Counted from the first letter of the stretch, positions 17,732 to 25,925 are shown. The stretch: DNA of 64,000 bases from Halobaculum magnesiiphilum (GCF_019823105.1 NZ_CP081960.1:124001-188000); one strand, 5' to 3'. Notes: generated by a model not told the origin, from the sequence alone. Program-made: numbers and translations.

Positions 17732-18781
17732 ATGCATGCAGTGATACTGGCGGCCGGGCGTGGCTCCCGAATGCGGCCGCTCTCGCGGATCACGCCGAAG
17801 CCGATGCTTCCCGTCGGGGACCGCCCGCTCGTCGCACACGTCGCGGACGCGGCCGTCGCCGGCGGCGCCGACGACCTGATCTTCGTTGTCGGCGACAGCG
17901 ACGGACACCTGCGGGAGTACTTCGGCGACAGCTACCGGGGGGTTCCGGTGACGTACGCCGTGCAGGACCCGCCGGCGGGCACCGCGGACGCGGTCCGGTG
18001 TGCGACGCCGTACATCGACGGCCGCTTCGCCGTCCTCAACGGCGACAACCTGTTCGAGGCCGAGGCGATCGCCCGCCTGTTCGACCACGACGCCGCGGTG
18101 TTGGCCCACCGCGTCGACGACCCGCGCGAGTACGGCGTCCTCTCGACGGACGGCTCGCGCGTCACGGGGGTCGTCGAGAAGCCCGACGATCCCCCGACGG
18201 ATCTCGCGAACGCGGGCGCGTACGTCTTCCCGGGGTCGATGCGCGACGCCTTCGACGTCTCCCGCAGCAGCCGCGGCGAGTACGAGATCACCGACGCGGT
18301 GGAGTCCCTGATCGCCGAGTGCGACGTGACGGCCGTCGAGACCGCACGGTGGCTCGACGTGGCGCGTCCCGACGACTTCGTTCGGGCGAACGAGATCGTG
18401 CTCGCCGAGGGGGTCCCGGTCGAGGACGGCGACCACTGGGGCGACGGCGTGTACGTCGCGCCCGGCGCCAGCGTCGCCGACGACGCGACCGTCCACGGAC
18501 CCGCGATGATCGGCGCGAACGCCGTGATCGAGTCCGACGCGGTGATCCGCGGTCCGAGCGTCGTCGGCGCCGGCGCCAGCGTCGGTCCGGAGGCGGAGCT
18601 GACGCGGTCGGTGTTGTTCCCGGGCGCGCGGGTCGGGTCCCGCGTCCTGCTCAACGGCGTCGTCCTCGGACCCCGGTGTGACCTCTCGACGGGCGCGTGC
18701 GTCTCCGGGACGCACCAGTCCGGCGAGACCACGTCGGTCGTCGCCACGCACAGCCCGCTGGAGTCGGCGCTCGGCTACTGA
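17732..18781 (+). CDS. sugar-1-phosphate nucleotidylyltransferase with left-handed beta-helix (GlmU-like, uridylyl half)
   Basis: A 349-residue cytosolic protein. Residues 1-~230 form a nucleotidyltransferase with the intact signature LAAGRGSRMRPLSRITPKP (residues 6-24), GTADAV and LNGDNLF. Residues ~235-345 form hexapeptide repeats. The acetyltransferase hallmark of GlmU (a His before SYVGD, then GAGS) is absent from its helix. It therefore looks competent to make UDP-GlcNAc from GlcNAc-1-P and UTP but not to acetylate. Other donors (dTDP-glucose type) cannot be excluded. It complements the minus-strand GlmU-like protein 900 nt downstream. It follows glmM, with its own TAAC-type promoter. 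Confidence 0.8.
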   Translation: MHAVILAAGRGSRMRPLSRITPKPMLPVGDRPLVAHVADAAVAGGADDLIFVVGDSDGHLREYFGDSYRGVPVTYAVQDPPAGTADAVRCATPYIDGRFAVLNGDNLFEAEAIARLFDHDAAVLAHRVDDPREYGVLSTDGSRVTGVVEKPDDPPTDLANAGAYVFPGSMRDAFDVSRSSRGEYEITDAVESLIAECDVTAVETARWLDVARPDDFVRANEIVLAEGVPVEDGDHWGDGVYVAPGASVADDATVHGPAMIGANAVIESDAVIRGPSVVGAGASVGPEAELTRSVLFPGARVGSRVLLNGVVLGPRCDLSTGACVSGTHQSGETTSVVATHSPLESALGY

Positions 18782-18993
18782 TACCTCGTCGTTCGCGGTT
18801 TTCCGTCCCGTTTCGCGCGGCGCTCGCGCTTTGACCGACGGTCGTACCGGTCCAGTCGCTCACCGGGTAGTGTCCGCTCAGTCGTTCCCTCACCGGCGCC
18901 GCCGCTCGTCGGGATAGCGTCCGTGGGAGAACGGTCCGGCCTCGCGGTCGAGTCGTCGGCCCCCAGGCGACTACTCGGGTTCCGGTTTCGAGG

Positions 18994-19623
18994 TTACTCG
19001 CTCGTCAACGATCGACGACCGAGATAGAGCACGGCCGTCAGGAACCCGAACATCAACGCGCTCGCCAGGAGGTGATGCCCCATGAACTGCGCGACGCCGA
19101 AGAGGGCGCCGACGCCGACCGTCGCCGCGCCGTACGGTCGCGGATCGACGGATTCGGACTCGGATTCCTCGTCCTCGTCGCCCTCGTCGACCAGGTACTC
19201 GTACAGCGGCCCGGCCTCCGGTTCGAGTTCGACCCGACCCCGGCTCTGGTTGAAGTCGATGACCCCCGCATCGTCCATCTTCGGGAGGTGACACTGGTAC
19301 AGCCCGATGTACACGCGCTTGCGCTGTTGGGCGCCGAGCGCCTGCACGTCGCAGTCGTTCTCGATCGCGGCGATGTGTTCGGCGAGCTCGCCGATCGTCG
19401 ACTCGCCGTCGACCGATCTGAGATGGCTCAACACGAGTCGCCGACGTTGGTTCTTCAGGATCTCGAACGTCAGATCCAGCGGTAACGGGTCCGGCTCGGT
19501 CTCCCGTTCGGTGTCGTCCTCGCCATCGATCTCGTGTTCCGATTCGATCTCCGGCTGTGTCGTCGACTCAGCAGTCATCGTCGGCTCCTCCGTCGTCGTG
19601 GTCGCGTGGGTTGTGTTGACCAT
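18994..19623 (-). CDS. DUF7344 winged-helix membrane protein
   Basis: A 209-residue haloarchaeal protein. The acidic, Thr/Glu-rich N-terminus (~50 residues) precedes a DUF7344 winged-helix domain, with LTFEILKNQRRRLVLSHLR, IGELAEHIAAIEN and RKRVYIGLYQCHLPKMDDAGV. Two hydrophobic helices near residues 165-205 follow an acidic linker. Proteins of this type are presumed DNA-binding regulators tethered to the membrane. It lies between the two GlmU-like genes, on the opposite strand to glmM. An internal ATG 15 codons later is an alternative start. A second member lies downstream of glmS. Confidence 0.75.
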   Translation of the reverse strand: MVNTTHATTTTEEPTMTAESTTQPEIESEHEIDGEDDTERETEPDPLPLDLTFEILKNQRRRLVLSHLRSVDGESTIGELAEHIAAIENDCDVQALGAQQRKRVYIGLYQCHLPKMDDAGVIDFNQSRGRVELEPEAGPLYEYLVDEGDEDEESESESVDPRPYGAATVGVGALFGVAQFMGHHLLASALMFGFLTAVLYLGRRSLTSE

Positions 19624-19701
19624 TTTCGTGGTGTGACTCGGTTCCGTCTGCGTGTCGATTCCGCTCGAATTCGTCCGCGGCTGCGATCCCCGATCGCATG
19701 G

Positions 19702-20787
19702 TTACGGATCCTCCGTCGTGACGTCCCTGCGGACGACTTCCCCGGGTGCCGTCGTCGCGTTCGCCCCGACGACGGTTCCCACGTTGAGGCGGGTTCCGAT
19801 CCCCAGCTTCGCTCCCTCGCCGATCACCGCGCCGAACTTCCGTCTCCCCGTTCGAACGCGGCGATCGGCGTGTGTCAGCGTCACCTGCTCGCCGTCGTGG
19901 CGAAGGTTCGCCACGAGCGACCCGGCGCCCACGTTCGCGCGCGGGCCGACGACGCTGTCGCCCACGTAGCTTTGGTGGGGGACGTTTGCGTCGTTCATGA
20001 TGACGCTGTTTTTGAGTTCCACGGCCGCTCCTATCTTTGTGTCATTTGAAATAAAACTGTTTGCCCTCACATAACAGTTCGGTCCGACCGTCGCGCCGGG
20101 CATCACGAGGGCGGGCCCCTCGATGACGGCGCCCGAGCGGACGGTCGCGCCCTCGCGGACGGCGATCGGTCCCGTGAGCTCCGCATCGGGGTGGATCTCG
20201 CCGGAGCGATCCGATTCGATCTTCGCGAATCCGTCCGAGCCGGCCGTTCCCGCGAGGAGCCACTCGGTCGCGTCGAGGTACTCCCACGGGCGGCGCACGT
20301 CGGCGACGTGTTCGTGTTCGATCGCGTCGATGGCCGCGTCGGCAGCGAGGTCGCGTGCGACCTCGACCGCCGCCGTCGGCGGGCGACCCTCGAACGCGTC
20401 CGCCGGTACCACCAGCGGACGGACTTCCGGGCCGTCGAGCGGCGGTAGCGGTTCCGCGGGGCGCCGGAGATACGCCGCGCTCCGGCGCCCGAGCGCGTCG
20501 AGCGCGCCCGGGGAGACGATAGCGGTCGCGGGCAGCCGGATCACGCGGTCGTGCGCGGTCGGCGGATCCGCCCGTTCCGTCGTCACGATCTCCGGGTACC
20601 GATCGAGTAGCCGCCGCTGAACGGTCGGTGCGACGCCCGTAACCAGGAGTTCGTCGACGCCGGCACGCACCATCGAATCGGCGGCCCGGACGGCGACCGG
20701 CGTCCCGGCAACCGACACCTGCGCTGCGTGTGTCGACGGCGCGTACGCGGTCCCGATCTCCCCTTTCGACGCAAGTACCCCGAGCAT
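19702..20787 (-). CDS. GlmU-like protein, acetyltransferase half (glucosamine-1-phosphate N-acetyltransferase candidate)
   Basis: A 361-residue protein with a two-domain GlmU layout but divergent roles. The N-terminal ~170 residues keep the outline of a nucleotidyltransferase (AAQVSVAGTPVAVRAADSMV, VDELLVTG), yet the P-loop-like LxAGxGxRM/KP signature is gone. The left-handed beta-helix (about 195-350) contains NVPHQSYVGDSVVG (His271) and NVGAGSLVANLRHDG, matching the catalytic His and acetyl-CoA loop of GlmU. It is thus expected to acetylate GlcN-1-P only. The ATG lies 37 nt after an ATAACAAT element. A short AT-rich patch occurs near codon 250. Confidence 0.75.
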   Translation of the reverse strand: MLGVLASKGEIGTAYAPSTHAAQVSVAGTPVAVRAADSMVRAGVDELLVTGVAPTVQRRLLDRYPEIVTTERADPPTAHDRVIRLPATAIVSPGALDALGRRSAAYLRRPAEPLPPLDGPEVRPLVVPADAFEGRPPTAAVEVARDLAADAAIDAIEHEHVADVRRPWEYLDATEWLLAGTAGSDGFAKIESDRSGEIHPDAELTGPIAVREGATVRSGAVIEGPALVMPGATVGPNCYVRANSFISNDTKIGAAVELKNSVIMNDANVPHQSYVGDSVVGPRANVGAGSLVANLRHDGEQVTLTHADRRVRTGRRKFGAVIGEGAKLGIGTRLNVGTVVGANATTAPGEVVRRDVTTEDP

Positions 20788-20816
20788 ACCCGGCTGTTAC
20801 TGTCGGACCTACTTGT

Positions 20817-20824
20817 ATTGTTAT
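20817..20824 (-). promoter_or_regulatory. ATAACAAT promoter element
   Basis: Minus strand, 37 nt before the ATG at 20787; an A/T-rich stretch (20825-20840) lies immediately upstream. Confidence 0.5.
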
Positions 20825-20968
20825 AGAGATTATATGTGTGGTTAGGTAGCGACCCACTCGATCTCGCGCTCGACCGGCTGCCTACCCGCCAGGTCACGGG
20901 TCGACCGAGATCCGGTTGATTTGGGGGATAGAGGCGTTTAACCTCCGGTCCTCGAACGTAACAGCCTA

Positions 20969-20976
20969 ATAACAAT
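20969..20976 (+). promoter_or_regulatory. ATAACAAT promoter element upstream of glmS
   Basis: Lies 30 nt before the ATG of a 32-codon ORF and 174 nt before glmS, in the 355-nt divergent interval. If used like the others it would give glmS a leader of about 140 nt that begins with that ORF. Confidence 0.45.
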
Positions 20977-20998
20977 GCCCGACTGCCGGGATTGGCGC

Positions 20999-21097
20999 AT
21001 GTTACCCCGGACGCTATCCGTTCGGCCTGACCATGATCTGTACACACCACCGCGCCGGACTGACGGCACGACGACAGGAGGAACACGCGCCGAGTAA
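20999..21097 (+). CDS. 32-codon leader ORF upstream of glmS
   Basis: Starts with ATG 30 nt after the ATAACAAT element and ends with TAA 45 nt before the glmS ATG. The product, beginning MLPRTLSVRPDHDLYTPPRR, has no known domain. It contains an AGGAGG string near its end that is not followed by a start codon at normal spacing. It may be a regulatory leader for glucosamine synthesis or a chance open frame. Confidence 0.35.
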   Translation: MLPRTLSVRPDHDLYTPPRRTDGTTTGGTRAE

Positions 21098-21142
21098 TCA
21101 CGGGAATACCGGAGTACGTCGCCGGGGAGCGGGCGATCGCTG

Positions 21143-22957
21143 ATGTGCGGGATTACCGCCTGCGTCGCCGACGACGATGTCGTCGATACGGTGCTTACCG
21201 GCCTGGAGAACCTCGAATACCGAGGATACGACTCCGCCGGGATCGCCACGCTCAACGGCGCCGGCGTTCGCGTCCACAAGCGCGAGGGCGGCATCGACGA
21301 GCTCGTCGCGGAGGTCGACGGCGTCGACCTCCACGGGGAGTTCGGCGTCGGCCACACACGGTGGAGCACGCACGGGGCGCCCACCGACGAGAACGCCCAC
21401 CCGCACACGGACTGCACCGCCTCCGTCGCGGTCGTGCACAACGGGATCATCGAGAACTACGCCGAGCTCCGCGGCGAGCTCTCGGCGGCCGGACACCTGT
21501 TCACCAGCGAGACCGACACCGAGGTGATCCCACATCTCATCGAGGACGAATTGGCCGCGGGGAACCCCCCCGAGGCGGCGTTCCGGGCGGCCATCGACCG
21601 CCTCGAGGGGAGCTACGCTATCGCGGCTCTGGTCGACGGGACCGAGGCGATCTTCGCGACCCGGCAGGGTTCGCCCCTGGTGCTCGGTGTCGACGACGGT
21701 CGGCGGTTCCTCGCCAGCGACGTGCCGTCGTTCATCGAGTTCACCTCGCGCGTGGTGTATCTCCACGACGGCGATGTCGTCCGGCTCACGCCCGGCGATC
21801 ACACGATCACCGACGCGGACGGCGACCCGGTCTCCCGACCGGTCGACACCGTCGATTGGGGGTCTGAGGACGCCGAACGCGGCGGCTACGACCACTACAT
21901 GCTCAAGGAGATCAACGAGCAGCCGGAGGCGTTGGAGCGAACGATCAACGGCCGGATCACCGACGACGGGCGCGTCGCGCTCGAGGAGTTCCCGGAGGGA
22001 GCCTTCGACGGGGTTTCGGAGGTCCACTTCCTCTCGTGTGGAACCTCCCATCACGCCTCGATGTACGCCCAACAGCTCCTCCGGGACCGCGGGGTCCCCG
22101 CGTACGCGTTCACGGCCGGGGAGTACGCGACGACACCTGCGCCGGTCTCCGAGGACACGCTCGTCGTCGCAGTCACCCAAAGCGGCGAGACGGCGGACAC
22201 GCTCGCGTCGCTGCGGAGCGCGAACGCGCGCGGGGCGCGGACGCTCGCGGTGACGAACGTCGTCGGATCGACGGCCGCCCGCGAGGCGGACGAGGCGCTG
22301 TTCATTCGGGCGGGCCCGGAGATCGGCGTCGCCGCGACCAAGACGTTCTCCTCGCAGGTCGCCACGCTGACGCTCGTCATCGAGCGACTCGTGGCCGATG
22401 TCACGGGCGCTCCCAGCGAGGACAGCGAGGCGGTCCTGTCGGCGTTGCAGGAGCTCCCGGACCTGGTCGATAGGGTGATCCGGCAGTCGACGGCGTCGTC
22501 GCTGGCGAACAGGTACGCCGGCAGCGACGGGCACTTCTTCATCGGCCGCGGCGTGGCGTACCCGGTCGCGCGTGAGGGGGCGCTGAAGCTCAAGGAGATC
22601 TCCTACGAGCACGCGGAGGGGTTCTCGGCGGGCGAACTGAAACACGGCCCGCTCGCGCTGGTGACCGCGGACACCCCGGTCGTCGCGGTGTTCTCCGGAA
22701 AACACGACAGGAAGACGCTCAACAACGTCGAGGAGGTCCGCTCGCGTGGCGCGCCGGTGATCGGCGTCGCCCCCGAATCGGCCGACAACGTCGCCGCCGC
22801 GGTCGACGAGTTCTTGGCCGTCCCGGAGACGCATCCGGACGTCGCGGGAATCCTCGCGAACGTCCAGCTGCAACTCGTCTCGTACTACGAGGCGAACGCG
22901 CTGAACCGATCGATCGACAAACCTCGGAACCTGGCAAAGAGTGTGACGGTAGAGTGA
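21143..22957 (+). CDS. glmS: glutamine-fructose-6-phosphate aminotransferase (isomerizing)
   Basis: A 604-residue complete GlmS. MCGI at the start gives the catalytic Cys after Met removal. The Ntn-glutaminase domain contains GVGHTRWSTHG, HPHTD and VVHNGIIENY. Two SIS isomerase domains follow, with SCGTSHHASMY and TQSGETADTL (about 295-350), then REGALKLKEISYEHAEGFSA with ELKHGPLAL (about 480-510). It ends with PRNLAKSVTVE, the C-terminal sugar-site tail. It makes glucosamine-6-phosphate from fructose-6-phosphate and glutamine, the first step toward UDP-GlcNAc. A GGGGAG string lies ~15 nt upstream of the ATG. Confidence 0.95.
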   Translation: MCGITACVADDDVVDTVLTGLENLEYRGYDSAGIATLNGAGVRVHKREGGIDELVAEVDGVDLHGEFGVGHTRWSTHGAPTDENAHPHTDCTASVAVVHNGIIENYAELRGELSAAGHLFTSETDTEVIPHLIEDELAAGNPPEAAFRAAIDRLEGSYAIAALVDGTEAIFATRQGSPLVLGVDDGRRFLASDVPSFIEFTSRVVYLHDGDVVRLTPGDHTITDADGDPVSRPVDTVDWGSEDAERGGYDHYMLKEINEQPEALERTINGRITDDGRVALEEFPEGAFDGVSEVHFLSCGTSHHASMYAQQLLRDRGVPAYAFTAGEYATTPAPVSEDTLVVAVTQSGETADTLASLRSANARGARTLAVTNVVGSTAAREADEALFIRAGPEIGVAATKTFSSQVATLTLVIERLVADVTGAPSEDSEAVLSALQELPDLVDRVIRQSTASSLANRYAGSDGHFFIGRGVAYPVAREGALKLKEISYEHAEGFSAGELKHGPLALVTADTPVVAVFSGKHDRKTLNNVEEVRSRGAPVIGVAPESADNVAAAVDEFLAVPETHPDVAGILANVQLQLVSYYEANALNRSIDKPRNLAKSVTVE

Positions 22958-23130
22958 CGGGAGGAGGCTTCGGATGTCCGACCACGGTACGTATCGACCC
23001 CCGCGAGCGACGACGAACGCGATCGCAGCCCCTGCCCGCCGTCGGGCGTGTCGGGCGCGTTCCGTCGCGGCTCCCCGGCGCCGACAGCCCGGGCGGGCCG
23101 AGGTGGTGAACCGCGGAGACCCCCGAGTAG

Positions 23131-23649
23131 ATGTCGAGCACAAACACAGACGCACTCAGCAGGGACGAGGTCTACGACATCCTGAGCAACGGCAGGCGCC
23201 GGTTCGTCATCTACTTGCTCCGGGAGGAGGGGGAGCCGATTCCGCTCAGCGAGCTTTCCGACCGCGTCGCGGCCTGGGAGAACGATCTCCCCGTGGACGA
23301 GTTGACCGATCAGCAGATCAAGCGGGTGTACGTCTCGCTGTACCAGACGCACATTCCGAAGCTCGAGGAGTCGGGGATCGTCGAGTACGACAAGGACTCG
23401 GGGTTGGTGTCGCTCACCTCGAACGTCTCCTCGCTCGACGCCTATCTCCCGGAGGAGGACCGGCGCGAGATCCCGTGGCAGGCGATCTATCTGGGGCTCG
23501 CCGTCGTCGGTCTCGTTGTCTACGGCGTCGCGACCATGGCCGCCGGCACGATCCCACAGGCGACGCTCAACGTCGTCGGCCTGCTCGTGTTCGCGGCGTT
23601 CGGTGCCGTCGTCGCCGCACAGTATCTGTACGAACGCTCCCGCGGATAA
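23131..23649 (+). CDS. DUF7344 winged-helix membrane protein
   Basis: A 172-residue protein of the same family as the one at 18994-19623. DEVYDILSNGRRRFVIYLLR, LSELSDRVAAWEN and KRVYVSLYQTHIPKLEESGI make up the DUF7344 winged helix (residues 10-95). Two hydrophobic helices follow at about 115-165. It is 173 nt downstream of glmS on the same strand and has no TAAC-type element of its own, so it may share the glmS transcript. The role as a membrane-tethered transcription regulator is inferred from the domain. Confidence 0.75.
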   Translation: MSSTNTDALSRDEVYDILSNGRRRFVIYLLREEGEPIPLSELSDRVAAWENDLPVDELTDQQIKRVYVSLYQTHIPKLEESGIVEYDKDSGLVSLTSNVSSLDAYLPEEDRREIPWQAIYLGLAVVGLVVYGVATMAAGTIPQATLNVVGLLVFAAFGAVVAAQYLYERSRG

Positions 23650-23754
23650 CCACCATCAAACCGTGAATACACACGCTTCCGCCGTCGTCCGTTCGACGAC
23701 GGCCGCACTCTCGTCGAAGACCGCCCCCGAAGTATCGCACACGGGTGATCGCCC

Positions 23755-24033
23755 GTGACAACCGACTGGGACGTCATCGGCTACGTCATCAGCTCCGACC
23801 ACCGTGTGGTCGTCTTAGGACGCCTCGCGGAGGGTCCGGCGACGCCGACGCGGATCGCCGAGGACGTGGAGCTGTCCGTGTCGCACGTCTCCCGGGCGCT
23901 CGGGTCGCTGCGAGAGAAGGAACTCGTCGAGCTGCTCGTCCCGGAGGAGCGCCGAAAGGGGCGCGTCTACGGTATCACCTCCGCGGGGGAGGAGGTGTGG
24001 GCCGACATCAGTACGAAGGACCTCGCGGAGTGA
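23755..24033 (+). CDS. winged-helix transcriptional regulator
   Basis: A 92-residue single-domain winged helix starting at GTG. TPTRIAEDVELSVSHVSRAL is the recognition helix-turn-helix, and LVELLVPEERRKGRVYGIT forms the wing. It resembles MarR/ArsR-like small haloarchaeal regulators. There is no ligand domain. The start is set by the alignment of WDVIGYVISSDHRVVVLGRL with the first helix. Target genes are unknown; nearest neighbours are small membrane and zinc proteins. Confidence 0.75.
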   Translation: MTTDWDVIGYVISSDHRVVVLGRLAEGPATPTRIAEDVELSVSHVSRALGSLREKELVELLVPEERRKGRVYGITSAGEEVWADISTKDLAE

Positions 24034-24151
24034 CCGCGCGCTCGCGGTCGGTCCGAAAACGGGGGAGGAGAGGAGCAGGTGTTGGATGCCAGGGGAATGG
24101 GAATGGGGCCGTGCTGTGTCTCCCCCGAACGTGTGTATGGCATCCGGCCGC

Positions 24152-24159
24152 TTTGTTAG
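24152..24159 (-). promoter_or_regulatory. orphan CTAACAAA element
   Basis: Minus-strand CTAACAAA in a 210-nt interval. No plausible start codon lies 30-40 nt downstream: an ATG at 24143 is too close and its frame is not protein-like. It could drive an RNA running antisense to the winged-helix gene, or be chance. Confidence 0.25.
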
Positions 24160-24243
24160 TCGGACGTGTCGTGGTGAGTCGACGCACACACGTCGATCTT
24201 ACCGAACCGTCGTACGCTTGAAGGACTCCCGTCACAGACCGAC

Positions 24244-24684
24244 TCACCGGGGAAACGCGACGGCCAGAATGACCACGACGTTGTGCGCCGCGATCGCGAG
24301 GTTACACGTGCAGCCGACCCCGTAACAGACGAGCCGTCCGGTCCGGGCGGACGATACGCCGTCGCCGGCGGCACGTCCGGTCGCCAGCCCGAACCCTCCC
24401 TCGACGAGGACGACCGTGAGACCGACCGTGAGCAGTCCGACCGCGAGCAGCCCGGGCACCGTTCCCAACTGAACGATCGCCGCCGCAGCGATCGGGTTGC
24501 GCTCGACGATCGCCGGAGACACGCCGAGGCCGATCATCGTGGTGCCGAAGTCGACGGATTTCGTCACGGTCAGGCCCACCACGCCGGCCGTCGTGACCGC
24601 GCTGACGCTGCGGTCGGTCTCGACGATCGCGTCCGGATCCTCCACCCCGGGTGCGACCTGATCGCCCCGGCCGGCTCGACGCAT
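24244..24684 (-). CDS. small DUF5658-like membrane protein
   Basis: A 146-residue protein with three to four hydrophobic helices. TKSVDFGTTMIGLGVSP followed by ERNPIAAAAIVQLG matches the shape of DUF5658-type proteins (helix with a D-x-x-T motif, then xxNP). The C-terminal helix contains YGVGCTCNLAIAAHNVVVI, with two Cys. The ATG at 24684 was selected because an ATAACGAA element lies 35 nt upstream; longer frames run into the divergent promoter. Function unknown. Confidence 0.6.
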   Translation of the reverse strand: MRRAGRGDQVAPGVEDPDAIVETDRSVSAVTTAGVVGLTVTKSVDFGTTMIGLGVSPAIVERNPIAAAAIVQLGTVPGLLAVGLLTVGLTVVLVEGGFGLATGRAAGDGVSSARTGRLVCYGVGCTCNLAIAAHNVVVILAVAFPR

Positions 24685-24711
24685 TCGTTCCGGACTACGC
24701 GGTCGCGACCG

Positions 24712-24719
24712 TTCGTTAT
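24712..24719 (-). promoter_or_regulatory. ATAACGAA promoter element
   Basis: Minus strand, 35 nt before the ATG at 24684; divergent partner of the element at 24788. Confidence 0.45.
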
Positions 24720-24787
24720 GAAGACTGTTCGTCGCCCCGACACGACCGAATCGGTTCCCAGGGTCGGTCCGAGGCGTTTGCCGTTTA

Positions 24788-24795
24788 CTAACAAA
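24788..24795 (+). promoter_or_regulatory. CTAACAAA promoter element
   Basis: Lies 32 nt before the ATG of the 52-codon zinc-ribbon gene. Confidence 0.5.
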
Positions 24796-24819
24796 GGCCA
24801 CCCCGGTCCGTGTCCTACC

Positions 24820-24978
24820 ATGACACTCCGTGCTCCCGGCGACGACGCGCTCGGCGCGTGCCCGCGGTGCGGGCGGTCGATTCCCCGCGCGAGCCACCTG
24901 ATCAGCTACCGGGACGGCGATTGGCCGCTGATGTTCGCGACCTGTCGGGAGTGCGACGAAGTCGTCCACCCCAGGTAG
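24820..24978 (+). CDS. 52-residue zinc-ribbon protein
   Basis: A compact protein with CPRCGRSIPRASHL and TCRECDEVVHPR, two CxxC pairs about 35 residues apart that can bind one zinc ion. It is a typical haloarchaeal small zinc-finger protein (DUF7837-like). It is too short for other domains and probably mediates protein or nucleic-acid contacts. Its start is fixed by the leaderless promoter spacing. Function unknown. Confidence 0.65.
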   Translation: MTLRAPGDDALGACPRCGRSIPRASHLISYRDGDWPLMFATCRECDEVVHPR

Positions 24979-25058
24979 CCGGTCGACCGTCGACCGGCTG
25001 CTACGCCGGGTGCCTATCGGCGACCCAGCCCGACGGGGCCGTCCCCGCTATCAGGTGT

Positions 25059-25066
25059 ATAACGAT
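25059..25066 (+). promoter_or_regulatory. ATAACGAT promoter element
   Basis: Lies 36 nt before the ATG at 25095. This spacing is the reason for preferring that start over the ATG at 25065, which overlaps the element itself. Confidence 0.45.
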
Positions 25067-25094
25067 GGGTGGCATCGTCCTGGACCCGACCGCA

Positions 25095-25205
25095 ATGTCG
25101 AAGAAACCCATCGCGTTCGCGGTCATCGCAGCGATCGTTCTGGTACTTGCTCGCGTCGTCGAACGACGTACCCGACCGGAGTTGGCCGACGAGTACGGGA
25201 GCTGA
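25095..25205 (+). CDS. 36-residue single-helix membrane peptide
   Basis: Reads as a lysine-flanked hydrophobic helix (KKPIAFAVIAAIVLVLARVV) followed by a charged tail ending ADEYGS. Third codon positions are GC-rich, as in real genes nearby. The start is set by promoter spacing. The function is unknown; small single-span membrane proteins of this kind are common in haloarchaea. Confidence 0.5.
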   Translation: MSKKPIAFAVIAAIVLVLARVVERRTRPELADEYGS

Positions 25206-25453
25206 ACGGTCGACGACAGCCCCGACGCGCCGTCCGGAGGAGATCGGTATCGACGCGTCGTCCGGAAGATCGGTAGGCGGGTGCTACGACTCGCAGCTCC
25301 GATCCCGGCGACATCCGTCCTCGACGAGGCTCAACCATACCACTGGAATCGTTCTTACAGGCATGGAACAGAGGTTCCCCGGCGATCTCAGGGTTCTATC
25401 ACCCGTTTAACGACGTGCTACTTTCGGCTACCCTGAATATTACTTTATCCTAT

Positions 25454-25615
25454 ATGGTGGTATCACGGTTCGTGCCGAACTGGATCACGGACGAAGAGCA
25501 GGAACGGATTCGTAAGTTCGCCGCGACGCCGCGCTACCAGCGCGGACCGCACTTCCTCGAGCCGGAGTCCGAGGAGGACTCCGACGAGCACGAGGAGGCG
25601 CCGACGCGGCGGTAA
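25454..25615 (+). CDS. small acidic protein, unknown function
   Basis: A 53-residue product if translation begins at the ATG at 25454; an in-frame TTG or GTG start upstream would extend it to 66. The core FVPNWITDEEQERIRKFA and RYQRGPHFLEPE, with an acidic Glu/Asp tail, looks like a conserved haloarchaeal protein. Upstream sequence is A/T-rich (about 25435-25453). No domain recognised. Confidence 0.5.
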   Translation: MVVSRFVPNWITDEEQERIRKFAATPRYQRGPHFLEPESEEDSDEHEEAPTRR

Positions 25616-25892
25616 CTGCGTGACAGGGGCGGAGCTCGGTACAACGGGAACGGGGCACTCACACGCGGTTGGCCGGCGCGACCGTCGCTGACCGCCGTGA
25701 TCGCCGGTGTGTCTCCGTGGCACCGCCCTCCCGAGCGGACGAATCGATCGACGTGTCGTATCGACCGTCGAACCAGCCAGGGTCGCGGTCGCCTCCCGGA
25801 GACCGCGTTTTTTGCCTCCTCAACCCGTCGTCGACGACCGGATCCGCCATCGTACGGGTCGAAACGACACAATACCGCGATTGTACGGGTGT
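25616..25892. other. interval without recognisable gene
   Basis: Between the small acidic protein and the next TAAC-type element, no frame shows protein-like composition. A run of six T after a GC-rich stretch (about 25808-25813) could end an upstream transcript. Confidence 0.3.
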
Positions 25893-25900
25893 ATAACTAA
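25893..25900 (+). promoter_or_regulatory. ATAACTAA promoter element
   Basis: Lies 33 nt before the ATG of a 30-codon ORF that overlaps the winged-helix gene at 26015. Confidence 0.45.
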
Positions 25901-25925
25901 CGGGGCGCTTGGTCGATTCCGTTGT

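Noticed and set aside
22974-23130. Open frame beginning MSDHGTYRPPRATT between glmS and the DUF7344 gene
   Set aside because: It runs out of frame into the DUF7344 gene and is Arg/Pro/Ala-biased noise.
21098-23155. Long minus-strand open frame opposite glmS
   Set aside because: Shadow of the GC-rich glmS coding strand; no domain and extreme Arg content.
25808-25813. T6 run as a strong terminator
   Set aside because: It is ~190 nt from the nearest upstream stop and isolated; noted only as a possible termination point.
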